Origin: Nostoc sp. JL33
GTDB taxonomy: Bacteria > Cyanobacteriota > Cyanobacteriia > Cyanobacteriales > Nostocaceae
NCBI RefSeq assembly: GCF_017114985.1
Contig: NZ_JABXKP010000053.1
Location: 75,721-139,720, forward strand
Reading direction: 5' to 3'
DNA length: 64,000 bases
Positions 28,488 to 36,806 of the stretch are shown in pieces. Every line of letters begins with the position of its first letter. Position 1 is the first letter of the stretch. The notes under the pieces are model-generated. The model ran no database searches and was not told the origin of the DNA. It saw nothing but the letters and a program-made list of their open reading frames with translations. Both the position numbers and the translations under genes were made by a program.

Positions 28488-28692
28488 AAAGTATCAACGC
28501 CAACAGAGAAATATATCTAAATTTTTTCCCAGCTATCGAATTAACCACAGCTTGGTATTTTATGATTTTAACTTGCTCGCCAGTCAAATAATCTGGTAAC
28601 GTGCGTTATGGATGGACATTAACCCTAACGCACTGAAAATTTAGGATGGTGCGTTATCCTACGGCATAACACACCCTTGCATTACTACAAAA

Positions 28693-29259
28693 CTAACTAG
28701 ATACGGAATTAGCCGCCTCTGAAGCCTTCGCGGCTGGTGGAAAACCACCCATGCGAATCTCAGAAGTGAAGGAAGTGATACTAAATCCACCAAAACTCTT
28801 GAGGACATTTACCCGCATTCGCAAATTCGGGCTAGCAAACCACAGGCGCTCCTCACAACTCATCGTTTTATCCTCTGTAATCAGGATCAAAGCACCATCA
28901 CTGTCAATTTTATAGCGTCCGGCAACCGGAGTTTTATCGGCATCAACTATTTCTCGCAGTAACTTGCCTTGGGCTGGATTATCTGCATCAGATACCAGAA
29001 CTAACACAGTTGAACCACTGTGTTTTGCTTGATCCTTTTCCGTTGTGCCGTTCCAGCTAATTTTGGCAGCACAAGAGGCGGAACTAAGATTAATCTTGTA
29101 TTGTTGACACAGTTTGCTCACTTCTGGATGATCTACTGCCAGCCTCTCAATGATGATATCTGATTTGCTATTTTCAGATTGGTTAAAAGCCAAATGTTGA
29201 CTGGTACGATGAGAAAACCATTTCCCAGCACTTAACTGAAAAAACTCTTCAATATTCAT
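28693..29259 (-). CDS. cpcS: Phycobiliprotein chromophore lyase, CpcS/CpeS family
   Basis: This 188-residue protein matches the CpcS/CpeS lyases: [20 protein letters not shown] at the N-terminus, a lipocalin-like barrel with [27 protein letters not shown], and the closing [14 protein letters not shown] with SFTSEIRMG. These enzymes attach phycocyanobilin to Cys84-type sites of phycobiliprotein subunits. Subtype (CpcS versus CpeS) cannot be settled by eye. It lies 75 bases after an NblB-like HEAT gene on the same strand, and the two likely form a phycobilisome-related pair. The ATG start is clear. Confidence 0.85.
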   Translation of the reverse strand: MNIEEFFQLSAGKWFSHRTSQHLAFNQSENSKSDIIIERLAVDHPEVSKLCQQYKINLSSASCAAKISWNGTTEKDQAKHSGSTVLVLVSDADNPAQGKLLREIVDADKTPVAGRYKIDSDGALILITEDKTMSCEERLWFASPNLRMRVNVLKSFGGFSITSFTSEIRMGGFPPAAKASEAANSVSS

Positions 29260-29334
29260 GAATTAAATTACCCTGCATCAAAATGCTAAAATTCCCACTT
29301 AATTATTATTAATAAATAGCAGGAAACTTTAATA

Positions 29335-30015
29335 TTAAGCTTGATTGCCTATTTCCTCAAGCTTCTTGAGACCAATCCTGGCTGCCTCAGCAACGTTGAA
29401 ATGATTGTCTTTTTCCAAATATTTCAAAGCTGAGACACTCTTGGGAGTGGGAAGATTTCCCAAAGCTTCAGCCAAACGCTGCCTTACTAACCAATCATCT
29501 GATTGGGCGAAGCGGAGGATCTGATCGACAGACTCAATATCTTGAATTTCTCCCAGTGCAGAGATTGCAGCTTGTTGCAACACTACTTCTTTGCTATCCA
29601 ATGCCTGAATAAGTATTTCATGGGCACGAGGGTCTTTAATGTTACCTAATGAAACGGCTGCACTAAAGCGTACTAGCCAATCAGTATCTTCATAAAACGC
29701 CCGTGAAAGCACTTCAAAGGCTCTGGTATCACCCAAATATCCTAAGGCACCAGCAGCATCAGCGCGTATACCATAATCGGGGTCATTTACGAGAATTCTT
29801 ACCAAAATTGAATAACATTCTGCTGTCGGCTTGATTCCAAGGGCAAATATTGCCATCGATCGCAGTTGCAAAGATTCGTCGTCTAGTACCTTTTTAATCA
29901 AAGGGACTGCATCCTCAGCAGAAACATGACGCAAATTGGCAAGGGCTACCATGCGATCGCGTAAATTCGGACTTTCTAACTGAGTAGAAATTTCTTCTAA
30001 GCTTAGAGTTGCCAT
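29335..30015 (-). CDS. nblB: HEAT-repeat phycobilisome protein, NblB-like
   Basis: The protein is 226 residues and made almost entirely of HEAT-like repeats, about six, each with the form VRxxAAxALGxLGD. This architecture and length fit NblB, needed for phycobilisome degradation during nutrient stress, and the related bilin lyase alpha-type proteins CpcE/CpcF. Location next to a CpcS-type lyase supports a phycobilisome role but does not distinguish the two. I favour NblB because no CpcF/E partner or cpc genes are nearby. The ATG start is clean; the cpcS-type gene follows. Confidence 0.7.
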   Translation of the reverse strand: MATLSLEEISTQLESPNLRDRMVALANLRHVSAEDAVPLIKKVLDDESLQLRSMAIFALGIKPTAECYSILVRILVNDPDYGIRADAAGALGYLGDTRAFEVLSRAFYEDTDWLVRFSAAVSLGNIKDPRAHEILIQALDSKEVVLQQAAISALGEIQDIESVDQILRFAQSDDWLVRQRLAEALGNLPTPKSVSALKYLEKDNHFNVAEAARIGLKKLEEIGNQA

Positions 30016-30310
30016 TTAATTTAAAGCGTTTTCTTTACTTATCTTAATTTACCCGATCCATTCATCAGGCTGTTGCCATAGTGAAGTAGGAGTTTGGCGA
30101 CTTGACAAAATACCTCGATTATGAATAAAAAATAAACAAATGTTACTTTCGGCGAGATTATGTATTGAATTTAGCAGTCATATTTTACACTATGCTGTGG
30201 CACTATAGCCCCAATACGCTTGGGTTAAGGCTAAAAACGCTGTGCTGCCTGCTGACTAAAATCGCAAAAATGCGATAAATTTAATAGTATGCGTAACTTT
30301 ATCCCATACA
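30016..30310. other. Intergenic region
   Basis: It contains a lone CAATACGCTTGGGTTAAGG motif (about 30212-30230), also seen twice at 63600-63645. It probably holds promoters for the divergent nblB-type gene and toxin-antitoxin pair. Confidence 0.5.
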
Positions 30311-30714
30311 ATGCCACAAACACGGATTATTTTCTTTCAGGATAATACAGGAGAAGTTCCAGTTTTAAAGTGGCTAAACAAATTACTCAAACAGGATCGT
30401 AAGGGATATGCGAACTGCATCGCCAGAATTGAGCAGTTAGCTGAGTATGGTTTTGAATTAAGACGACCCCCGCAGATTTCCTGCGTGATGGTATTTATGA
30501 ACTAAGAGCCAAGCACGTCAGAGTACAGTATAGAATTCTATATTTTTTTCATGGTCAAAACGTAGTAATTTTAGCTCATGCCATCATTAAAGAGGATAAC
30601 CAACTTCCAGATCGAGAAATTGATTTAGCATTAACATACAAAAATTTATTCACACTCAATTCAGAAGTTCATACTTATATTGAACCAGAGGAAGAAACAG
30701 ATGAAGAAAACTAA
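30311..30714 (+). pseudogene. RelE/HigB-like toxin, frameshifted in a C run
   Basis: The first 51 codons (MPQTRIIFFQDNTGEVPVLKWL...) match phage-derived Gp49/HigB-like RelE-superfamily toxins, ribosome-dependent mRNA interferases. The frame then shifts at five Cs (30467-30471). In the next frame it continues ADFLRDGIYELRAKHVRVQYRILYFFHGQNVVILAHAI (shown split: AKHVRVQYRILYFF) through to a stop at 30714, giving the complete family length. A sixth C would restore one frame. It overlaps the antitoxin start by 14 bases. It may be inactivated, phase-variable or a sequencing error. Confidence 0.75.
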
Positions 30715-31003
30715 TGATGCGCTGAAAATCATTAAAAGAATGATCAAGTCAGATCCAGAATTAGAAGAGATGGTTAGAGAATCATCAATAAATGCTCAAG
30801 TATCTCAAATCATCTACGATGCACGCAAACAAGGAGGACTAACCCAGCAACAACTAGCCGCAAAAGTCGGTACTACCCAGTCAGTCATAGCTCGATTGGA
30901 AGATGCTGACTATGAGGGACATTCTTTGTCTATATTGGCTCGGATTGCAGCAGCTTTAAATCAAAAACTAGAAATTAAAATGTCACCTAAAGAAGTTGTT
31001 TAA
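30701..31003 (+). CDS. XRE-family antitoxin (HigA-like)
   Basis: The protein is 100 residues. The C-terminal half is a helix-turn-helix: ARKQGGLTQQQLAAKVGTTQ then SVIARLEDADYEGHSLSIL. The N-terminal half is helical and probably contacts the toxin. Such antitoxins neutralise RelE-type toxins and repress their own operon. The ATG at 30701 follows AGAGGAAG and overlaps the end of the frameshifted toxin gene, the expected toxin-first order of higBA-like modules. It is intact even though the toxin frame is broken, which is common when a toxin decays first. Confidence 0.85.
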   Translation: MKKTNDALKIIKRMIKSDPELEEMVRESSINAQVSQIIYDARKQGGLTQQQLAAKVGTTQSVIARLEDADYEGHSLSILARIAAALNQKLEIKMSPKEVV

Positions 31004-31048
31004 AAAATACAGGGTAAACTTAAAATTCTTACCCCGTATACATATAAC

Positions 31049-31132
31049 GGAGAGGGAGGGATTCGAACCCTCGTTAAGTTGCCCTAAACACACTTTCCAG
31101 GCGTGCGCCTTCAACCACTCGGCCACCTCTCC
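31049..31132 (-). tRNA. tRNA-Ser (GGA anticodon)
   Basis: On the minus strand the 84-base cloverleaf has acceptor GGAGAGG/CCTCTCC, D-arm GCCGAGTGGTTGAAGGC, anticodon arm CACGC-CTGGAAA-GTGTG with anticodon GGA, a long variable arm typical of class II tRNAs, and GAGGG-TTCGAAT-CCCTC as the T-arm. CCA is not encoded. It reads UCC/UCU serine codons. Confidence 0.97.
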
Positions 31133-31238
31133 AGGTGCCACAAGTTACGATCATACTATAGAATCCCAGAAAATGCAAAGATAAAGAAAGATATTTAAGA
31201 TTGAATCTGAAAGTCCCAACCCCAAAACGCAAATCAAG

Positions 31239-31607
31239 ATGTCCCGTACATACACAATTAGAGTTAGCGATCGCGCCACTGGCAAAACATACACCCTAGA
31301 AGTTCCAGAAGACCGTTACATCCTGCACACTGGCGAAAAACAAGGGGTGGAACTGCCGTTTTCCTGCCGCAACGGGGCTTGCACCACTTGTGCTGTGAGG
31401 GTGTTGTCAGGAGAAATTTACCAACCAGAGGCGATCGGATTGTCGCCAGATTTACGTCGCCAAGGTTATGCCTTGTTGTGTGTGAGTTACCCCCGTTCTG
31501 ACTTGGAGGTGGAGACACAAGACGAAGATGAAGTCTACGAACTCCAGTTTGGACGCTATTTTGCTAGGGGGAAAGTTAAAGCGGGCTTACCCTTAGATGA
31601 GGAATAA
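31239..31607 (+). CDS. [2Fe-2S] ferredoxin with C-terminal extension
   Basis: This 122-residue plant-type ferredoxin has cluster ligands C43, C48, C51 and C81 (SCRNGACTTC then LLC). The core equals the family's usual length of about 95, followed by an extra acidic/basic tail of 20 residues ending GLPLDEE. It carries electrons in the cytoplasm, but the partner is unknown. PetF-type photosynthetic ferredoxin is unlikely because of the extension and divergent loop. It overlaps the next gene by 11 bases (ATGAGGAATAA), suggesting translational coupling. Confidence 0.9.
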   Translation: MSRTYTIRVSDRATGKTYTLEVPEDRYILHTGEKQGVELPFSCRNGACTTCAVRVLSGEIYQPEAIGLSPDLRRQGYALLCVSYPRSDLEVETQDEDEVYELQFGRYFARGKVKAGLPLDEE

Positions 31608-32178
31608 ACTATTCAAAATCACCAAAGTTGTGATGCCTGTACATTTTGGTGGCTGGGTGCGAAAAATAGCCATTTTGGCCTGCTTATTGCTCTTGGTGAG
31701 TTGCCAAGGTAAAAACCAGCTGCCAAACAATCAAGCCCAGGTGAAAGTAGCGCGGGTAGTTAGTGGGCAAAGCTTGGAAGTGTTAGGCATGGCTGAACAA
31801 CCAAATTTGATTTCCCAAGTCCGGTTAGTTGGTATTGATGCACCAGATTTGCGACAGCGGCCTTGGGGGGAAGCAGCAAAAGAACAGTTAGAGGATCTAA
31901 TTGGTGGTGCAGAACAATCGGTAACGCTGGAGTTTGATTTAGAAGCAAAAGACAAAATCGGGCGAACTCTAGCTTATGTGTGGAAAAATAAGGTGTTGTT
32001 GAATGAAGAATTGGTGAAACAAGGGAATGCAATGTTTATTGGGCGATCGCCTAACCACAAATATGACCAACGTTTAGAACGTGCCCAACAATGGGCTAGA
32101 CTCATGGGACAAGGAATCTGGAACCCAGAAAAACCCATGCGCCTTACTCCCGCCGAGTATCGCCGCCAAAATCTTTGA
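31597..32178 (+). CDS. Thermonuclease-family (SNase) lipoprotein
   Basis: The protein is 193 residues. A basic N-terminus and hydrophobic stretch lead to a lipobox (LLLVSC, about residue 36), so it is probably a lipoprotein. The SNase (OB-fold) domain shows VRLVGIDAPDLRQ, the catalytic region DKIGRTLAYVW with the expected Arg, and LNEELVKQGNA. Staphylococcal-nuclease-like enzymes cleave DNA and RNA using calcium. It starts inside the ferredoxin gene's last codons, so is likely expressed with it. A later ATG at residue 13 could also serve as start. Confidence 0.85.
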   Translation: MRNKLFKITKVVMPVHFGGWVRKIAILACLLLLVSCQGKNQLPNNQAQVKVARVVSGQSLEVLGMAEQPNLISQVRLVGIDAPDLRQRPWGEAAKEQLEDLIGGAEQSVTLEFDLEAKDKIGRTLAYVWKNKVLLNEELVKQGNAMFIGRSPNHKYDQRLERAQQWARLMGQGIWNPEKPMRLTPAEYRRQNL

Positions 32179-32212
32179 GGAGTGGGGAGATGAGGGAGAT
32201 GAGGGAGATCAA

Positions 32213-32235
32213 CCAATGACAAATGACAAATGACT
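32213..32235. repeat. Heptamer repeat providing a start codon
   Basis: CAATGACAAATGACAAATGAC runs into the IMPase gene so that the last ATG of the repeat is the start codon. No ribosome-binding site is evident. Confidence 0.6.
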
Positions 32236-33042
32236 AATCTACAAATTTTTCTAGATATTGCTACGGAAGCGGCCTTGGCTGCTGGTGCGATTTTGCAAGG
32301 TTACTTGGGTAAGTTAGAAGACGCAATTATTGAAAAAGCACGCCCTGGTGATTTAGTCACTGCTGCTGATAAAGCCTCAGAAGAGTTAATTTTAGAAATT
32401 TTGCGCCGCCACTTTCCCCAGCACTCTATCCTCGCTGAAGAATCAGGGAAATTTGGTAATCAAGAGAATGAATACCTTTGGGCAATAGATCCTCTAGATG
32501 GCACAACCAACTATGCTCATCAATACCCATTTTTTGCCGTTTCCATCGGGCTATTAATTAATGGCATTCCGCAAGTGGGTGTAATTTATGACCCCTTTCA
32601 CAATGAGCTATTCCGTGCTGCTGCTGGCTTGGGAGCAACGCGCAACCGTAGCCCTATCAATGTTTCGGTAACATCAGAACTGAGTAAGAGCCTACTAGTG
32701 ACAGGATTTGCCTACGATCGCCGCGAAACCTCTGATAACAACTACGCAGAATTTAGTCACCTCACCCATCTTACCCAAGGAGTCAGACGTAGCGGTTCTG
32801 CATCGCTAGATTTGGCATATGTCGCCTGTGGACGTGTCGATGGTTATTGGGAACGGGGGCTTTCTCCTTGGGATATTGCCGCCGGGATAATTTTGGTACA
32901 AGAATCCGGGGGCAAAATCACCGCCTATGATGGTACTGCCGTCAAAATTGAATCAGGTAGAATTCTCGCCACAAATGGTTATATTCACGGCTCCCTCAGT
33001 AGCGAACTTTTACAAGTTCCGCCACTATCAGCTTGGGTGTGA
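32230..33042 (+). CDS. Inositol-monophosphatase-family phosphatase
   Basis: The protein is 270 residues with both signature motifs of the lithium-sensitive Mg2+-phosphatases: WAIDPLDGTTNYAH (about 85-98) and WDIAAGIILVQESGG (about 216-230), plus the metal ligand Glu in LAEESG. Substrates in this family include inositol phosphates and, in some bacteria, histidinol phosphate (HisN). The hisZ gene two positions downstream makes a HisN role worth considering but does not prove it. The start codon lies in a heptamer repeat with no ribosome-binding site. Confidence 0.85.
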   Translation: MTNLQIFLDIATEAALAAGAILQGYLGKLEDAIIEKARPGDLVTAADKASEELILEILRRHFPQHSILAEESGKFGNQENEYLWAIDPLDGTTNYAHQYPFFAVSIGLLINGIPQVGVIYDPFHNELFRAAAGLGATRNRSPINVSVTSELSKSLLVTGFAYDRRETSDNNYAEFSHLTHLTQGVRRSGSASLDLAYVACGRVDGYWERGLSPWDIAAGIILVQESGGKITAYDGTAVKIESGRILATNGYIHGSLSSELLQVPPLSAWV

Positions 33043-33393
33043 GAGGAGTGGGGGAGTAAGAATTTTAGATTTTAGATTTTAGATTTTAGATTAAAGAATT
33101 GAAATTTAATCCAAAAGACGCTCCTACGTCGCTCTCCGTAGCGCTATCGTCAATCCCTTCTCCCAACGCGAAGCAGCGTCTCCTTGGCGCAGCCTCTCGT
33201 AGAGAAGAGTTGGGGAGACGCGCAAGGGACGGCTTGGTGCAGTCGAGGAAAGGGGGAAACCCCTGTTCTGGCGCTGCTTCACCAAAATCCTTGCATTGAA
33301 TTGCCCTGTTTGCCCAATGGCTAATGACGAATCACTGATCAACCGAAGTAAACTAGAAAGAATCTAACTGCTCCTTTGGTGCAAGAGCTCTAT
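33043..33393. other. Intergenic region with repeats
   Basis: It contains four or more tandem TTTTAGA units (33062-33092), then a block of the dispersed palindromic repeat (about 33118-33210: ACGCTCCTACGTCGCTCTCC, GCAGCCTCTCGTAGAGAAG). Several open frames cross it only because the repeats lack stops. Confidence 0.7.
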
Positions 33394-34350
33394 ATGGCTT
33401 TGAAAATAGATCGTGGACTATTTAAATATGATTTCATAGATAATCACGCAATATTGTGCGTTTCAGTTGATGCAGATGTCAAAGAGGTTCGCAAACGCTA
33501 TCTCCAAATCGCCCGCCGTCTGCACCCGGACAGTAATCTTACTGAAAGTGCGGCTCAAAAACAGCTAGGGAACGAATTGTTATCAAAGTTGGTTAACCCT
33601 GCTTACGAAAAACTTACTAGCGATCGCACTCGCGCAGAATATATGATGATTTTGGCGCAAATTGGCAAGCGCCTGGTACAAGAGTCTACTTCAGTGACTC
33701 TAAACAGCAACTTGGCTAGACAGTTAGCTGAGGCGGCTAATCTCGATCATTTCTATAAAAGTGCGATCGCTCAACTAGCCCAAACCCAATATGATTCTTT
33801 AGAGCAAGCGCTGCAAGTCATTGGCCAAGTTAGTGAATTGAATTTAGTCTATTTAATGCGTAGTGCGGGCAAATCATCCACCGCGCCGCCGCCACATGCT
33901 CAACCCAAAGCCCAATCAGGCACACCTGAGCCAAATACAGCAAAAAATACACCACCAGAGCCAGCGCCACCAAAAGAAGACTTGATTGTAGAACAGTATG
34001 TTCGCCGCGCTCAATCTTTGATTGACAAAAACCAATTTGCCCAAGCCAAAGTAGAGTTGCAGGATGCCCTGAAGCTAGAACCTAAAAATAGTCGCTGCCA
34101 TAGCTTAATTGCAATGGTGTATTTGAAGCAAAATCAGCTAAAAATGGCAAAAATCCACTTTGACAATGCTCTAAAATTAGACCCCAATGACGAAACGGCA
34201 TTGCAATGGAAACCAAAAATAGATAAGGCTTTAGGACAACAACCTAGTGATCATAAGGTGACTTCATCCCCCAATAATAAAGATAAGCAACCAGATAAAT
34301 CTGGTAGTGGTGGTTTGTTCGGTGGTTTGTTTGGTGGGAAGAAAAAATAA
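33394..34350 (+). CDS. DnaJ-domain protein with TPR repeats
   Basis: The protein is about 318 residues. The N-terminal J-domain-like region (about 10-80) keeps the HPD tripeptide in RRLHPDSNL, which stimulates Hsp70 ATPase. A helical segment, a Pro-rich linker (about 160-200) and two to three TPR motifs (VRRAQSLIDKNQFAQAKVEL, ALKLEPKNSRCHSLIAMVYL) follow, then a Gly/Lys tail GGLFGGLFGGKKK. It is probably a cochaperone. The ATG at 33394 is preferred; TTG/GTG codons just upstream extend the frame by six residues. Its stop overlaps the hisZ start (TAATG). Confidence 0.8.
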   Translation: MALKIDRGLFKYDFIDNHAILCVSVDADVKEVRKRYLQIARRLHPDSNLTESAAQKQLGNELLSKLVNPAYEKLTSDRTRAEYMMILAQIGKRLVQESTSVTLNSNLARQLAEAANLDHFYKSAIAQLAQTQYDSLEQALQVIGQVSELNLVYLMRSAGKSSTAPPPHAQPKAQSGTPEPNTAKNTPPEPAPPKEDLIVEQYVRRAQSLIDKNQFAQAKVELQDALKLEPKNSRCHSLIAMVYLKQNQLKMAKIHFDNALKLDPNDETALQWKPKIDKALGQQPSDHKVTSSPNNKDKQPDKSGSGGLFGGLFGGKKK

Positions 34351-35561
34351 TGGTGTATCAACCAGCATCGGGAGCCAGGGATTTATTGCCCTTGGATGTG
34401 GAGAAAAAACGCTGGATTGAAGAGCGGTTACAGCAGGTGTTTCACCGTTGGGGATATCACCGGATTATCACCTCGACTTTAGAGCGCATGGATACCCTGA
34501 TGGCGGGGGAAGCAATCCAGCGCCAGATGGTGATTCAGCTACAACAAAATGGCGAAGATGATGAATTAGGGCTACGTCCAGAATTAACAGCATCCATTGC
34601 TCGCACTGTTGTGACTCGGATGGCAGGTCTGCATTATCCGCAACGATTGTACTATAACGCCAATGTGTTTCGCCGCACTTGGGAAAGCAGGCATAATCGC
34701 CAGCAAGAGTTTTATCAAGCTGGGGTGGAGTTGTTAGGCGCTGGGGGATTGCTGGCCAATGCGGAAGTACTGCTGTTAGTTGCAGATTGTTTGGCAGCAC
34801 TGGGTTTACGGGAATGGCATTTAATTTTAGGTGAGGCGGGAATTACCCGATCGCTCCTGAGTGCCTTTGGTGATAATTTACAGGATAAAGTTCGCAGTGC
34901 GATCGCCCATCTCGACCGCATTACTATAGATACTTTACCCCTAAGTGAGAAACTACGCGATCGCGCCCGAATGATGATGGATCTGCGTGGCTCTAGTGCA
35001 GACGTGTTACAAAAAGTCAGTATTTTGGATTTAGATGAAGAACAGCGAGAGGCAGTAAATAACCTCAAATCCCTAGTAGAATTACTGGAATCGGAGAAAA
35101 AACTTCCGTTAATCCTTGACCTCAGCCTCATCCAGACCATAGATTACTACACTGGTATCGTCTTTGAAGTTGTCAATGATACCGATCAAACCAGAGTTTT
35201 AGGGCGGGGCGGTCGCTATGACCAGCTTTTGGGGCTATATCATCCCCAAGGAGAAAACATACCCGGAATTGGTTTTGGACTCAATATCGAAGATTTATAC
35301 CAAGTTTTATTGTCTACTCAGCAATTACCGCAGGTAATTCCAGCGAGTAACTGGTTGGTAGCACCAGAGACGCCGAGTGCTAATGCCTTTGCCTTTGCCT
35401 ACGCGCAAAAGCTCAGAGATTCTACTGATTTGGCGCGGGTAGAAATTGATTTGGGGGGAAGGGATGCAGACGCTATTCGCCAATATGCACGCGATCGCGG
35501 CATAGCCCAAATTGCTTGGATCAAAGCTGATGGCTCCCCAAAAATAGAATCATTGCGTTAA
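34350..35561 (+). CDS. hisZ: ATP phosphoribosyltransferase regulatory subunit
   Basis: This 403-residue protein is a HisRS-like paralog. The class II synthetase core is visible (GARDLLPLDVEKKRWIEERL, LRPELTASIARTVV, then DYYTGIVFEVV and LGRGGRYDQLLG). It lacks the C-terminal anticodon-binding domain of true HisRS, and the length is right for HisZ. With the short HisG it forms the first enzyme of histidine synthesis and confers feedback control. Cyanobacteria use the short HisG-HisZ form. The start codon overlaps the stop of the DnaJ/TPR gene, suggesting coupling. Confidence 0.93.
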   Translation: MVYQPASGARDLLPLDVEKKRWIEERLQQVFHRWGYHRIITSTLERMDTLMAGEAIQRQMVIQLQQNGEDDELGLRPELTASIARTVVTRMAGLHYPQRLYYNANVFRRTWESRHNRQQEFYQAGVELLGAGGLLANAEVLLLVADCLAALGLREWHLILGEAGITRSLLSAFGDNLQDKVRSAIAHLDRITIDTLPLSEKLRDRARMMMDLRGSSADVLQKVSILDLDEEQREAVNNLKSLVELLESEKKLPLILDLSLIQTIDYYTGIVFEVVNDTDQTRVLGRGGRYDQLLGLYHPQGENIPGIGFGLNIEDLYQVLLSTQQLPQVIPASNWLVAPETPSANAFAFAYAQKLRDSTDLARVEIDLGGRDADAIRQYARDRGIAQIAWIKADGSPKIESLR

Positions 35562-35622
35562 GTGAGTTGGGCATTGGTGATTGGGGAGCCATTGCGTTAG
35601 GTGGCTTCCCGTTGCCACAGCC

Positions 35623-35847
35623 CTAAGCAGCAAAGTCATACACTGGCGTTTCAACAATGCAGACAGGCTCTTGTTGGTTGTAAATAATCTGCTGCAACCG
35701 TTCTACCGTAGACGGTGAGAAAAATTGTTCTCCTGTCTCTGGATTCACCTGTGCAGGGACATTTTCAATTAAGTAAAATTTGCCATTCATCTGTAGTGTG
35801 TAGGTTACTGTTTGTTCTATTAGTGTCTCATTGGAGTTACTGCTCAT
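35623..35847 (-). CDS. MqsA/YgiT-like antitoxin fragment-type protein
   Basis: The protein is about 74 residues. It resembles YgiT/MqsA-type antitoxins (NGKFYLIENVPAQVNPETGE, then FFSPSTVERLQQII) but lacks the usual paired CxxC zinc fingers. The fold can bind a toxin but has no DNA-binding HTH, so autoregulation is doubtful. The ATG at 35847 has GAAGGAG upstream; an ATG nine codons earlier lacks one. It overlaps the toxin gene's end by about 11 bases. Cyanobacterial genomes carry many such short pairs. Confidence 0.7.
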   Translation of the reverse strand: MSSNSNETLIEQTVTYTLQMNGKFYLIENVPAQVNPETGEQFFSPSTVERLQQIIYNQQEPVCIVETPVYDFAA

Positions 35848-36157
35848 CGTTGCTTCTCCTTCGGGTAAAGTCATTGTTCCATAGGTTGGAGTTAGGCTCG
35901 TAAACGGTAATAATTTTGATTAAGGAGCGAGAGGGATAGCTACACTGAACGTGAAGAGGTCGGTTTGCTTGCGTCAAGCCACTAATCAAGCAGCTAGGGG
36001 CATATTTATCATCAGGATAGTCTTCGATAACTTGACCACTAGCAATTGCCTCCTTAATTTCTTGTACGTGAATGCCACGCAGAATAGATTGGTCAACAGC
36101 GTGTTTGGAGAATTCAAATTGATCATCAGCTATTTTGCGACGAATTTCTGCAAGCAT
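35837..36157 (-). CDS. DUF4258-family toxin-like protein
   Basis: The protein is about 106 residues: EFSKHAVDQSILRGIHVQEI, a short helix, then ISGLTQANRPLHVQCSYPS and IITVYEPN. This is the DUF4258 fold, related to RelE/MqsR-type mRNA interferases by structure. It lies directly upstream of an MqsA-like antitoxin and overlaps it, a canonical toxin-antitoxin arrangement. Activity is inferred, not shown. The ATG at 36157 is preferred to a TTG three codons earlier; no strong ribosome-binding site is visible. Confidence 0.75.
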   Translation of the reverse strand: MLAEIRRKIADDQFEFSKHAVDQSILRGIHVQEIKEAIASGQVIEDYPDDKYAPSCLISGLTQANRPLHVQCSYPSRSLIKIITVYEPNSNLWNNDFTRRRSNDEQ

Positions 36158-36495
36158 TGTGAGCAACAGAATAATATCGGCTGGTTTAAATTGTGATTAA
36201 TCTGGTGATCCCAATTCCCTAGTGATGATCTCTTGCGATCGCCTCAACTTGAAATCACACCCTGTTGTTTTGCGTTTTAGGAGTAAGATAAATTACGCTT
36301 GTAAATTTGAAAATTCCGGGTTCTGAGCTAGTAATGAATAGAAATTACGGTCTCATCCAGACTCAGCTTGACACCAGTATCTCCAATCTCCAGTGGTCAC
36401 TGAGCTTTGCCGTTGGCGCAGCCTCTCGCAGAGAAGTGTCCCCACTCCCCTGTTAGGCTAGAAATAGCCGATACAGAAAAGAGGGAATCGAGAAT
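36158..36495. other. Intergenic region
   Basis: This divergent spacer includes a copy of the dispersed repeat at 36408-36438 (GTTGGCGCAGCCTCTCGCAG) just before the ferredoxin gene. No gene is seen. Confidence 0.55.
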
Positions 36496-36720
36496 ATGCC
36501 GCACACAATTGTTACAGAAGTCTGTGAAGGTGTCGCTGACTGCGTAGGTGCTTGTCCAGTAGCTTGCATTCATGAAGGCCCAGGCAAAAATGCCAAGGGC
36601 ACCGATTGGTACTGGATTGACTTTGCCACTTGCATAGACTGTGGCATATGTCTCCAAGTTTGCCCAGTAGAAGGGGCGATTCTTCCAGAAGAAAGACCGG
36701 AGTTGCAAAAAACTCCGTAA
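36496..36720 (+). CDS. Bacterial-type ferredoxin (two Fe-S clusters)
   Basis: The protein is 74 residues. The second cluster motif is canonical, CIDCGICLQVCP. The first is irregular: C10, C16, C20 and C24 in CEGVADCVGACPVAC, spacing like 7Fe ferredoxins (3Fe-4S plus 4Fe-4S). It is probably a low-potential electron carrier in the cytoplasm. It lies 77 bases upstream of natE on the same strand. The ATG start is clear, preceded by GAGGGAATCGAGAAT. The partner enzyme is not evident. Confidence 0.88.
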   Translation: MPHTIVTEVCEGVADCVGACPVACIHEGPGKNAKGTDWYWIDFATCIDCGICLQVCPVEGAILPEERPELQKTP

Positions 36721-36775
36721 TAGTCCATAGTCAACAGTCAATAGTGAATAGTTATGTTTGACTTGACTGTTGACC

Positions 36776-36806
36776 AATGACAAATGACAAATGACCAATG
36801 ACAAAT
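36776..36806. repeat. Heptamer repeat providing the natE start codon
   Basis: CAATGAC/CAAATGAC units run into natE; its ATG at 36798 belongs to the repeat. No ribosome-binding site is visible. Confidence 0.65.

Noticed and set aside
36397..36804. 135-codon frame opposite the 4Fe-4S ferredoxin
   Set aside because: Antisense to a clear ferredoxin gene and partly made of heptamer and palindromic repeats.
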